From: an uncultured Clostridia bacterium
GTDB taxonomy: Bacteria; Bacillota; Clostridia; Christensenellales; CASEPJ01
Length of the DNA: 11,355 bases
Reading direction: 5' to 3'
NCBI GenBank assembly: GCA_949289715.1
Contig: CASEPJ010000054.1
Span: 1 to 11,355 of the forward strand
Within the stretch, counting starts at the first letter, position 1. Every line of letters starts with the position of its first letter. Positions 1 through 5,709 of this stretch are shown one piece after another. The position numbers were made by a program, and so were the translations under genes. The notes under the pieces are model-generated. The model did not search any database. It saw nothing but the letters and a program-made list of their open reading frames with translations, and was not told the DNA's origin.

Positions 1-51
1 ACGCAACCAATGGTTTTGGAGACCACTACTCTACCGTTGAGCCACTCCCCT
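1..51 (-). tRNA. tRNA-Trp (CCA anticodon), partial, 3' part outside window
   Basis: Read on the minus strand, position 51 begins an acceptor strand AGGGGAG, followed by a D arm (GCTC, loop AACGGTA, GAGT). Then comes an anticodon arm with stem GTGGT, loop CTCCAAA and stem ACCAT, in which all five pairs form (one is G-U). Loop positions 34-36 read CCA, the tryptophan anticodon. A variable loop follows, and the T stem is cut by the window edge, so the T loop, the 3' acceptor strand and the discriminator base cannot be checked. The gene diverges from proC, and its promoter lies immediately upstream at 63-91. Confidence 0.93.
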
Positions 52-62
52 AAACGCAAGTA

Positions 63-91
63 ATTATACAATAAATAAAAAATAAAGTCAA
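63..91 (-). promoter_or_regulatory. sigma-A promoter of the tRNA-Trp gene
   Basis: On the minus strand, TTGACT (86-91) and a perfect TATAAT (63-68) are separated by exactly 17 bases. Transcription would start near position 56, giving a leader of only a few bases before the tRNA 5' end at 51. The whole gap between the divergent tRNA and proC is about 60 bases. I do not see an equally good promoter for proC in it. Confidence 0.85.
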
Positions 92-111
92 ACAAATAAC
101 GACGTGTTTTT

Positions 112-903
112 ATGAAATTTAAATTGGGCATTATAGGCTGCGGAAATATGGCAACTGCAATTTTATCTGGCATATTAAAAAGCAATATTCTCTCAAACGA
201 CGAAATAATTATCAGTGATATTGATGAAGGAAAATTGGAAAATTTTAAAAATAAAAAAATTGTAACCACAACAGATAATAAATATCTTTCGCAAAATTCG
301 CATTATATTTTATTTGCCGTTAAACCTCAAATGAGTGAAACTGTTTTCAAACAAATAGAAGTAAACGATAAAAATTTTATTATAAGTATAATGGCAGGAA
401 AAACTACTGAAAGTATTTCAAAATCTCTTAAAATAAATAAAATATGTAGAGTTATGCCAAATACTCCTTGTTTAATCGGTCAAGGAATTTGCGCATTATT
501 TTATCATAATGCGTCATCTGACGACATAAATTTTATAGATAGAATTTTTTTATCTTTAGGAGATATAATACATATCGAAGAAAAATATTTCGATGCCGTA
601 ACCGCAGTAAGCGGTAGCGGACCCGCTTATGTATATTACTTTATAAACGCATTAATTAATGCGGGAGAAAAATTAGGATTATCTTCCTCAGAAAGCAAAA
701 AACTTGCAGTAAAAACTTTTATAGGGGCTTCCAATATGGCAAACGAGTCCGATAAAACGCTCAATCAGTTGATAGAATCGGTTTCAAGTAAAGGGGGCAC
801 CACGGTAGCAGCCCTCGGTGAATTCGATAAAGAGAATATTTCCGAAAAAATTTTTCAAGGTGTAGCAGCCGCTTGCAACAGGTCTGCTGAGTTGTCTAAA
901 TGA
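112..903 (+). CDS. proC: Pyrroline-5-carboxylate reductase
   Basis: Predicted cytosolic enzyme that reduces 1-pyrroline-5-carboxylate to L-proline with NAD(P)H, the last step of proline biosynthesis. The 263-residue protein has the usual family length. It opens with a Rossmann dinucleotide-binding motif (GIIGCGNMA, about residues 7-15), carries VMPNTP near residue 115, and has the family signature SGSGPAYVYYFINAL near residues 165-180, followed by the helical dimerisation domain that includes SSKGGTT. The ATG at 112 lies only six codons before the Rossmann strand, so no later start is plausible. No Shine-Dalgarno sequence precedes it (the bases before it are GTGTTTTT), which is unusual next to the well-marked genes elsewhere in the window. 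Its TGA stop overlaps the rnhA start codon (ATGA), suggesting translational coupling. Confidence 0.95.
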   Translation: MKFKLGIIGCGNMATAILSGILKSNILSNDEIIISDIDEGKLENFKNKKIVTTTDNKYLSQNSHYILFAVKPQMSETVFKQIEVNDKNFIISIMAGKTTESISKSLKINKICRVMPNTPCLIGQGICALFYHNASSDDINFIDRIFLSLGDIIHIEEKYFDAVTAVSGSGPAYVYYFINALINAGEKLGLSSSESKKLAVKTFIGASNMANESDKTLNQLIESVSSKGGTTVAALGEFDKENISEKIFQGVAAACNRSAELSK

Positions 904-1340
904 AAAAAATAGATATATACACCGACGGCGCTTGTTCTTGTAATCCCGGTCCGGGAGGATGGGCAGCAATTTTAATTTTCGGCCAATATAAGAAAGAAAT
1001 CAGCGGATTTTGCGAAAATACAACAAATAACAGAATGGAGCTTTTGGCCGTTATTAATGCTTTGCAAGCTTTAAAAGAGAGCTGCATAATAAATTTATAT
1101 ACCGATTCTCAATACGTTGCCGGAGCATTCAATAACGGTTGGTTAGAAAATTGGGAAAATAAAAACTGGACAAAATCGAGAGGGGAGATTAAAAATCTCG
1201 ATTTATGGAAAAAATTGTCCGAAGAATGTAAAAAACATAATATCACATTTATTAGAGTAAAAGGTCATTCGGATAACGAATTAAACAACAGGTGCGATCA
1301 ACTGGCAAGAAAAGAAATAGAAAAAAATGCAAACATTTAA
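900..1340 (+). CDS. rnhA: Ribonuclease HI
   Basis: Cytosolic endonuclease that cuts the RNA strand of RNA-DNA hybrids using two metal ions (R-loop and primer removal). The 146-residue protein is a standard type-1 bacterial RNase HI. The four catalytic acidic residues are present as D9 (in YTDGAC), E47 (RMEL), D69 (TDSQY) and D133 (RCDQLA), and the active-site histidine is H123 in KGHSDN. The family's basic-protrusion region is recognisable (GWLENWENKNW). The start ATG overlaps the proC stop as ATGA and has no strong Shine-Dalgarno of its own, so translation is probably coupled to proC. The next gene begins 11 bases after its stop. Confidence 0.96.
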   Translation: MKKIDIYTDGACSCNPGPGGWAAILIFGQYKKEISGFCENTTNNRMELLAVINALQALKESCIINLYTDSQYVAGAFNNGWLENWENKNWTKSRGEIKNLDLWKKLSEECKKHNITFIRVKGHSDNELNNRCDQLARKEIEKNANI

Positions 1341-1351
1341 AAAGGAGAGCA

Positions 1352-2251
1352 ATGGATAATAACGACAAAAAAACTTTTAATTATTTTACTATTACGATTT
1401 TTTCGGTTTTTTGTTCTTTGTGCGTTTTTTTGATTTATTTCGATGACTTTAAATGGTACATCAATTTATCGGCGGTATTATTTTGCGTTTTCTATGTAAT
1501 AGCTCATTTTTTATTAAAAAATAAAGTTTTTTTTAATAAAATATTTTTAATAACCGACTTTTTAATTGTTATAATATTATCCCTTTATATTTTACTCGAT
1601 TATTTAAATATATGGCAAACCTTTGAAAGTGTCGACAATATCAAAAATTTTTTATTCTCGGAAAAAATAAAAAAATATTCGATATTGGTATTTTTTTTAC
1701 TGCAATTTTTACAAGTGGTTTTATTGCCGATACCCGCAGTAATTACGACATTGGCAGGCACGGCGCTTTTCGGAGCAAAAGTTACGTTTTTAATAAGCAG
1801 TATAGCAATAGTTTCTGCATCGATGTTGGCTTTTTTCATAGGAAGGACATTCGGATACAAATTCGTTTCGTGGTTAATCGGAAAAGATACTTTGACAAAA
1901 TATCAAAATTATATGAAGAGCAAAGAAAAAGTAATGCTTGCCGTTATGTTTTTATTTCCTTTTTTCCCCGATGACTTAATTTGCATGATAGCAGGCTTAG
2001 GTAAAATGAGTTACTTTTCTTTTTTCATAATTACCTTATTGATTCGCCCTATAGGAATTTTTTGCACGACATATTCTTTTGAACTGACAAAATTCATTCC
2101 CCTTAACGAATGGTGGGGAATATTGCTTTGGTGCGTTATAATTATTTGTATGATTATCGCTTTTGTTATATTTTGGAAAAACAGCGATAAAATAGAAAAA
2201 TCTCTCGTAAAATTAGTTACGAGAGATAAAACTTACAAAAACAAAAAATAA
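1352..2251 (+). CDS. VTT-domain (DedA / TVP38-TMEM64 type) membrane protein
   Basis: A 299-residue polytopic membrane protein. Three hydrophobic segments near residues 11-31, 36-55 and 63-83 precede a VTT (SNARE-associated/DedA) domain at about 110-250. Landmarks of that domain are LPIPAVITTLAGTALFG (125-141), GRTFGY (164-169) and FPFFPDDLICMIAGLGKMS (202-220). A further transmembrane helix lies near 255-275, followed by a basic tail. VTT proteins are linked to lipid transport or scrambling across membranes and to envelope homeostasis; the substrate here cannot be told. The frame stays open upstream to an ATG at 1292 inside rnhA, but the ATG at 1352 is chosen because AAAGGAG lies directly upstream (1341-1347) and the upstream extension is only rnhA read in another frame. 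It is the third gene of the proC-rnhA transcript. Its last codons contain a perfect hairpin that probably serves the opposite strand. Confidence 0.82.
   Translation: MDNNDKKTFNYFTITIFSVFCSLCVFLIYFDDFKWYINLSAVLFCVFYVIAHFLLKNKVFFNKIFLITDFLIVIILSLYILLDYLNIWQTFESVDNIKNFLFSEKIKKYSILVFFLLQFLQVVLLPIPAVITTLAGTALFGAKVTFLISSIAIVSASMLAFFIGRTFGYKFVSWLIGKDTLTKYQNYMKSKEKVMLAVMFLFPFFPDDLICMIAGLGKMSYFSFFIITLLIRPIGIFCTTYSFELTKFIPLNEWWGILLWCVIIICMIIAFVIFWKNSDKIEKSLVKLVTRDKTYKNKK
2191..2226 (-). terminator. Rho-independent terminator for the PadR-type gene, inside the opposing VTT gene
   Basis: A perfect 10-bp inverted repeat (arms 2201-2210 and 2217-2226, arm sequence TCTCTCGTAA) encloses a 6-base loop. On the minus strand it is followed at once by TTTTTCTATTTT, the U tract of an intrinsic terminator, 35 bases past the stop codon at 2262. 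On the plus strand the nearest T run starts about 26 bases after the stem, so the signal is oriented for the minus-strand gene. It occupies coding sequence of the convergent VTT gene. The stem has 4 G-C pairs of 10, so efficiency may be moderate. Confidence 0.7.
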
Positions 2252-2261
2252 TTTTTTTCAG

Positions 2262-3548
2262 TTAATTTTTATTTACATAAAATTTTTTTGCCGTGAGCAT
2301 TTTAATTACCGGTTCCAAAATTAAATCAAATAAATAAAGAGGAGGAAAGAGTATTACGGCTAAAAGCAAATTATTATCATTTAATATATTTCTAAAACAA
2401 ATACCGAATACTACAATTGCCGCAATGTAACAAATATACGGTACTAATTTAGTATAAATTGCATTATTAATAGACAAATCAACCTTTAAATTATAATATG
2501 GACTATTAATATATTGAGTAAGTCTGTAAAGAAAATAAATTAACCCCAAAAGTGCATATGCAACGTAAATATAATTATGCATGGGATTGATATTTTCAAA
2601 TGAATTTTGAACAAGCCCGAATATCAATAATTCTATACCGAATAAAATATAGACAATAAAAGAGGATAATAAATTTAATTTATTTATAAAGACATAACCG
2701 GATTTATCTTTCTTATATGCTTCTTTTTCATTAAATTTAACGTTTATGTCATATTCGGAAAAGTATTGTTCGATTTTCTGTTTGTCTTTTTCTTCTTGAG
2801 TAGTTTCTGTAAGCATAAATTCGGGAAGATTTAAAAATACGTTTTCTTCTTTGGATTTTTCGCTTTCGTTAATGGATGCTGCAACTTTACTTAATTCTTC
2901 TTCGCTAAATTGACTTTTATTCGTAAAATTGTTATTTGAATCTGTTATCGATTTATTTTCAATAATGTTTTCCGAAATTATTTTTTCCGAAGTTAATTTT
3001 TTTAATTCCGAATTTTCTTTTATTTCGTTTGTTTTTGTTTTTTCTTCGCCAATAAATTTTTCGCTCGCAGCAGAAGAATTTATAATATTTTGACGATTTT
3101 CTTCTTTATCGTCAGCTTTTGTTTCGATATTGATTATTTTATTTACATTTTCAGAATCTAAATTATTTTCAGTATCTTTATTTTCTTTAGGCTTAACTAT
3201 GTATTCCTGCTCGGATATCAATAAATCAAACATGGTACGGGAGTACTCCCAGTCTTCACGCAATGAAAGAAAATATCTTTTTCCGTTTTCGGTCATTTTA
3301 TAATAACGCCTTTTTGCACCGGTTTTATTTTCTTCTTCATCGTTATAATAAGACGAAATAAAACCCTGAGATTCAAGTCTGTTCAAACAACTGTAAAGAG
3401 TAGGCTGTTTTAATTTAAATTCGCCCATGGTTTTATCTTCAACGGCTTTTATAATTTCGTACCCGTATCTATCGCCTTCATAAAGCACTTTTAATATAAT
3501 AGTGTTTATATTGCCTCGCAGCAAATCGCTGTTTATCTGATTAGACAT
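2262..3548 (-). CDS. PadR-family regulator with polar linker and four-helix membrane tail
   Basis: Residues about 8-108 form a PadR winged-helix DNA-binding domain (LLRGNINTIILKVLY, GDRYGYEI, QPTLYSCLNRLESQGFI, AKRRYYKMTENGK). PadR proteins usually act as dimeric repressors. Residues about 115-275 are a long charged linker rich in Glu, Lys, Asn and Ser, predicted to be disordered. From residue 289 to the end (428) there are four hydrophobic segments, near 295-313, 326-343, 367-388 and 392-412. Typical PadR proteins are 100-190 residues and soluble, so this looks like a membrane-tethered regulator with its head in the cytoplasm. The start at 3548 is preferred because AGGAG lies 9 bases upstream; the ATG ten codons earlier lies on the promoter -10 element, so it cannot be in the message. 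The ligand and targets are unknown. It is monocistronic, convergent with the VTT gene and divergent from the spoVA cluster. Confidence 0.85.
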   Translation of the reverse strand: MSNQINSDLLRGNINTIILKVLYEGDRYGYEIIKAVEDKTMGEFKLKQPTLYSCLNRLESQGFISSYYNDEEENKTGAKRRYYKMTENGKRYFLSLREDWEYSRTMFDLLISEQEYIVKPKENKDTENNLDSENVNKIINIETKADDKEENRQNIINSSAASEKFIGEEKTKTNEIKENSELKKLTSEKIISENIIENKSITDSNNNFTNKSQFSEEELSKVAASINESEKSKEENVFLNLPEFMLTETTQEEKDKQKIEQYFSEYDINVKFNEKEAYKKDKSGYVFINKLNLLSSFIVYILFGIELLIFGLVQNSFENINPMHNYIYVAYALLGLIYFLYRLTQYINSPYYNLKVDLSINNAIYTKLVPYICYIAAIVVFGICFRNILNDNNLLLAVILFPPLYLFDLILEPVIKMLTAKKFYVNKN

Positions 3549-3561
3549 ATTTTCATTCTCC

Positions 3562-3577
3562 TGTAAATTATTATACA
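3562..3577. promoter_or_regulatory. Possible PadR operator (TGTA-N8-TACA) over the -10 element
   Basis: A short inverted repeat TGTA-N8-TACA spans the -10 element (3570-3575) of the PadR-type gene. PadR proteins of known specificity bind ATGT-N8-ACAT-like palindromes, often at their own promoters, so this is a candidate autoregulatory site. The match is only to the palindromic core (four bases per arm), and AT-rich DNA produces such repeats by chance. Confidence 0.35.
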
Positions 3578-3598
3578 TTTCAATAATTAATTTGTCAA
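3570..3598 (-). promoter_or_regulatory. Consensus sigma-A promoter of the PadR-type gene
   Basis: On the minus strand, TTGACA (3593-3598) and TATAAT (3570-3575) are separated by exactly 17 bases, a full consensus match, with a G directly before the -10. Transcription should begin near 3563, leaving a leader of about 15 bases that holds the AGGAG ribosome binding site. This placement settles the start codon at 3548. The full-consensus strength suggests the gene is either strongly expressed or held down by a repressor. Confidence 0.9.
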
Positions 3599-3686
3599 GA
3601 TTATTGCAAAGCGCAAATATATTTTATTTGACGAATTATGTATTAAAAAATAATTTATGCAAATTTTATATATAGAGGTTATAGTT

Positions 3687-3788
3687 ATGGAATTTAAATT
3701 ATTCGGTTCAAATCCGGAAGAAAGAGAAATTTTATTTAAAGAAGGCCTTTTTAAAGGAGAAACGAGAAATGATAAACGCCGCAAGTAA
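3687..3788 (+). CDS. 33-codon ORF overlapping the start of spoVAC
   Basis: A 33-residue ORF begins MEFKLFGSNPEEREI and ends in a basic tail (NDKRRK). AGAGG lies 8 bases upstream of its ATG, a good ribosome binding site. It runs through the spoVAC Shine-Dalgarno and overlaps the spoVAC coding region by 20 bases in a different frame. The product is hydrophilic, with no membrane segment. I do not recognise a family. It could be a leader peptide that couples translation to spoVAC, a genuine small sporulation protein, or a chance ORF. Its position as first ORF of the spoVA unit with its own ribosome binding site is the main reason to list it. Confidence 0.5.
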   Translation: MEFKLFGSNPEEREILFKEGLFKGETRNDKRRK

Positions 3789-4236
3789 AGAAGTAAAAGA
3801 AAAATACGATAAACTCGTCAATGAAATGACACCTAAATCTCCACATTTAAAAAACATTATCATGGCTTTTATTTTCGGCGGATTAGTATGTGTTTTAGGA
3901 CAAGCGATATACGACACCTCCAGCACATTGTTTCCCAATTTATCATCTACCGAATTAGGTTCAGTGCAATCTATAGTTTTAATTTTTATAACCGCATTAT
4001 TAACGGGTTTAGGTATTTTCGATAAAATAGGAAATATTGCAGGAGCGGGAACTATGATTCCCATTACAGGTTTTGCAAACGCTGTTTCTAGTACCGCAAT
4101 AGAATTTAAAAAAGAGGGCATAATTTTCGGATTATCTTCAAAAATGTATTTTGTGGCAGGCCCCGTAATAGTAAACGGCATAACGGCTTCTGTTATAGTC
4201 GGTATAATTTATTATTTAATAGATCTTATTTTTTAA
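3769..4236 (+). CDS. spoVAC: Stage V sporulation protein AC (dipicolinate channel subunit)
   Basis: Integral membrane protein of the spore inner membrane. In Bacillus, SpoVAC is a subunit of the SpoVA channel that moves Ca-dipicolinate and has been described as mechanosensitive. This 155-residue protein has the family length, a soluble N-terminus of about 28 residues, and hydrophobic segments near 28-46, 65-85, 90-110 and 125-152. Family landmarks include AFIFGGLVCVLGQAIYD, GIFDKIGNIAGAGTMIPITGFANAV, and GLSSKMYFVAGPVI. AAGGAG (3754-3759) precedes the ATG by 9 bases. spoVAD follows after 20 bases. Expression in the developing forespore (sigma G) is expected from Bacillus, but no convincing sigma-G promoter is visible. 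It shares the ITGF core with SpoVAE, a known relationship between the two families. Confidence 0.96.
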   Translation: MINAASKEVKEKYDKLVNEMTPKSPHLKNIIMAFIFGGLVCVLGQAIYDTSSTLFPNLSSTELGSVQSIVLIFITALLTGLGIFDKIGNIAGAGTMIPITGFANAVSSTAIEFKKEGIIFGLSSKMYFVAGPVIVNGITASVIVGIIYYLIDLIF

Positions 4237-4256
4237 TTTTATTTTGAAGGAAAGTT

Positions 4257-5258
4257 ATGAAAAGAGTAGGTAAACAGACAATAATTTTTGAAAACAAACC
4301 CAAAATTATAGCTAATTCCGCCATTGTAGGGCCTAAAGAATTTGCGGGACCGTTAAAAGATTTTTTCGATTACAGAATTATCGATGACAAATGGAATGAA
4401 GATTCCTTCGAAAAAGCCGAAAGAAAAATGTTGGAATTTGCAATTTGTACGGCAATAAGACGCTCAAAAAAGAAACTAAAAAACATTGATATGCTTATTG
4501 CCGGCGATTTACTAAACCAAATTATAACTTCGAGCTATGCGGCAAGAAAAATAGATACAATGTATTTAGGTATTTACAATGCCTGCTCAACCTTTACCGA
4601 AGCATTGGCAATAGGCTCCGTTCTAATCGACGGAGAATATTTAAATAATGTGGCTTGCGCAACGGGGAGTCATTTTTCCACGGCAGAAAGGCAATACAGA
4701 TATCCCTTGGAACTTGGCAATCAGCGCACACCCGCTTCGCAAAGAACGGTAACAGGAGCGGGATGTTCTATACTTTCTTTAGAAGGAGAAGGACCAAAAA
4801 TTACAATGGCAACTATGGGAAAAGTTATCGATTACGGAATAAAAGATGCTAATAACATGGGTGCGGCTATGGCTCCTGCCGCAATGAACACTTTATTGGC
4901 ACATTTTGAAGACACTTCCACATCGCCAAAAGATTATGATTTGATTTTGACTGGAGATTTAGGTAATTTAGGCAGTGAATTATTAAAAATTATTATGAAT
5001 AATCATGGTGTTGATATAAGCAAAAATCATAATGATTGCGGAAAACTTATTTATTCAGACATACAAAGAACCGTTCAAGGAGGAAGCGGCAGCGGATGCA
5101 GTGCAAGCGTTTTCAATTCCTATATTATTAAAAAATTAAATTCGGGAGAATACAATAAAATTTTATTTGCTGCAACCGGAGCATTGCTTAGTACGGTAAG
5201 CACGCAACAGGGAGACAGTATTCCTGCAATCGCACACGCTTTGGTTATAGAGAGGTAA
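4257..5258 (+). CDS. spoVAD: Stage V sporulation protein AD (dipicolinate-binding)
   Basis: Soluble, membrane-associated component of the SpoVA complex with a thiolase-like fold. In Bacillus it binds dipicolinic acid directly and is needed for its uptake into spores. The 333-residue protein has the normal family length. Visible family landmarks are GKQTIIFENKP at the N-terminus, AGDLLNQIITSSY near residue 82, the segment YNACSTFTEA with C110 at the position of the thiolase nucleophile, ATGSHFSTAERQYRYPLE, and GGSGSGCSASV near the C-terminus. The ribosome binding site GAAGGAAAG ends just before the ATG. Its stop is only two bases before the spoVAE start, with the spoVAE ribosome binding site inside its last codons. 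Confidence 0.97.
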   Translation: MKRVGKQTIIFENKPKIIANSAIVGPKEFAGPLKDFFDYRIIDDKWNEDSFEKAERKMLEFAICTAIRRSKKKLKNIDMLIAGDLLNQIITSSYAARKIDTMYLGIYNACSTFTEALAIGSVLIDGEYLNNVACATGSHFSTAERQYRYPLELGNQRTPASQRTVTGAGCSILSLEGEGPKITMATMGKVIDYGIKDANNMGAAMAPAAMNTLLAHFEDTSTSPKDYDLILTGDLGNLGSELLKIIMNNHGVDISKNHNDCGKLIYSDIQRTVQGGSGSGCSASVFNSYIIKKLNSGEYNKILFAATGALLSTVSTQQGDSIPAIAHALVIER

Positions 5259-5260
5259 AC

Positions 5261-5629
5261 ATGATAGAAACATTGATTTTATATTTAAAAGTATTTGCAG
5301 TCGGCGGAGCTATTTGCATAATTGGGCAAATTTTAATAGATTTTACAAAACTAACATCCGGTAAAATTCTTGTCATATTTTTAATGGCGGGGATTGTTTT
5401 AGAAAGTTTTGGATTATTTCAACCTTTAAAAGATTTTGCCATGGCAGGCGTTACAGTTCCTATTACGGGATTTGGGAGCGTACTTGCCAAAGGAGCTATA
5501 GAAGCGGTAAAAGATAAAGGGCTTTTAGGTGCACTGTTAGGAGGAACTACGGCAGCGGCAGGAGGTATTGCGGCTGCAACGGCGTTTGCTTATTTGTTCG
5601 CAATGCTTTTCAATTCCAAAACAAAATAA
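5261..5629 (+). CDS. spoVAE: Stage V sporulation protein AE (channel subunit)
   Basis: A 122-residue membrane protein of the SpoVA channel, corresponding to the short SpoVAE (AEb-type) form. It has hydrophobic segments near residues 4-27, 34-52, 56-80 and 88-115, the motif VPITGFGSVLAKGAIEAVKD shared with SpoVAC, and a glycine/alanine-rich final helix. AGAGG (5251-5255) lies in the end of spoVAD, so translation is coupled. The cluster ends here: no spoVAA, spoVAB or spoVAF lies beside it, which matches the reduced C-D-E arrangement common in Clostridia rather than the longer Bacillus operon. Confidence 0.95.
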   Translation: MIETLILYLKVFAVGGAICIIGQILIDFTKLTSGKILVIFLMAGIVLESFGLFQPLKDFAMAGVTVPITGFGSVLAKGAIEAVKDKGLLGALLGGTTAAAGGIAAATAFAYLFAMLFNSKTK

Positions 5630-5651
5630 ACAAAAATAAAAATAATTTAAA

Positions 5652-5677
5652 AAAATATTCAAATATTTTATTTTTTT
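5652..5677 (+). terminator. Possible weak terminator after spoVAE
   Basis: An A/T-only inverted repeat (AAAATAT at 5652-5658, ATATTTT at 5663-5669, 4-base loop) is followed by ATTTTTTT. The shape is right but there is no G-C pair in the stem, so it may be weak or simply AT-rich background between spoVAE and yunB. Confidence 0.3.
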
Positions 5678-5709
5678 GGCATATAATTAACATGAGGGAA
5701 TTATATGCC
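5678..5709. repeat. Perfect 11-bp inverted repeat spanning the yunB start
   Basis: Arms GGCATATAATT (5678-5688) and AATTATATGCC (5699-5709) are perfect reverse complements around a 10-base spacer that holds the yunB ribosome binding site GAGGG (5694-5698). The right arm contains the yunB ATG (5705-5707). The left arm contains CATATAAT (5680-5687), which fits the sigma-E -10 consensus CATACAMT at seven of eight positions and also includes a perfect TATAAT. If transcription starts just after this -10, the left arm is not in the message, so the repeat would work as a DNA operator. If transcription comes from spoVAE, it would form an RNA hairpin with the ribosome binding site in the loop. Confidence 0.6.

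Noticed and set aside
1292..1351. Upstream start for the VTT gene at ATG 1292
   Set aside because: The extra 20 residues are the rnhA 3' end read in another frame (Lys/Arg-rich, unlike the membrane protein), while ATG 1352 has AAAGGAG directly upstream.
2201..2260. The 2201-2226 hairpin as a terminator for the plus-strand VTT gene
   Set aside because: The plus-strand T run begins about 26 bases after the stem and the hairpin lies before the VTT stop codon; the U tract sits correctly only on the minus strand.
3549..3578. Upstream start for the PadR-type gene at 3578
   Set aside because: That ATG overlaps the -10 element of the gene's own full-consensus promoter, so it would not be transcribed; ATG 3548 has AGGAG at good spacing.
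3628..3665. Promoter for the spoVA unit
   Set aside because: TTGACG-N17-TAATTT looks sigma-A-like but its -10 is poor, and a GTATT/CAAATTT pair only half fits a sigma-G pattern with too short a spacer. Neither is good enough to annotate.
3732..4181. Minus-strand ORF of 149 codons opposite spoVAC
   Set aside because: It is a shadow of spoVAC, which has clear family motifs; the antisense product shows no recognisable domain and no good ribosome binding site was evident.
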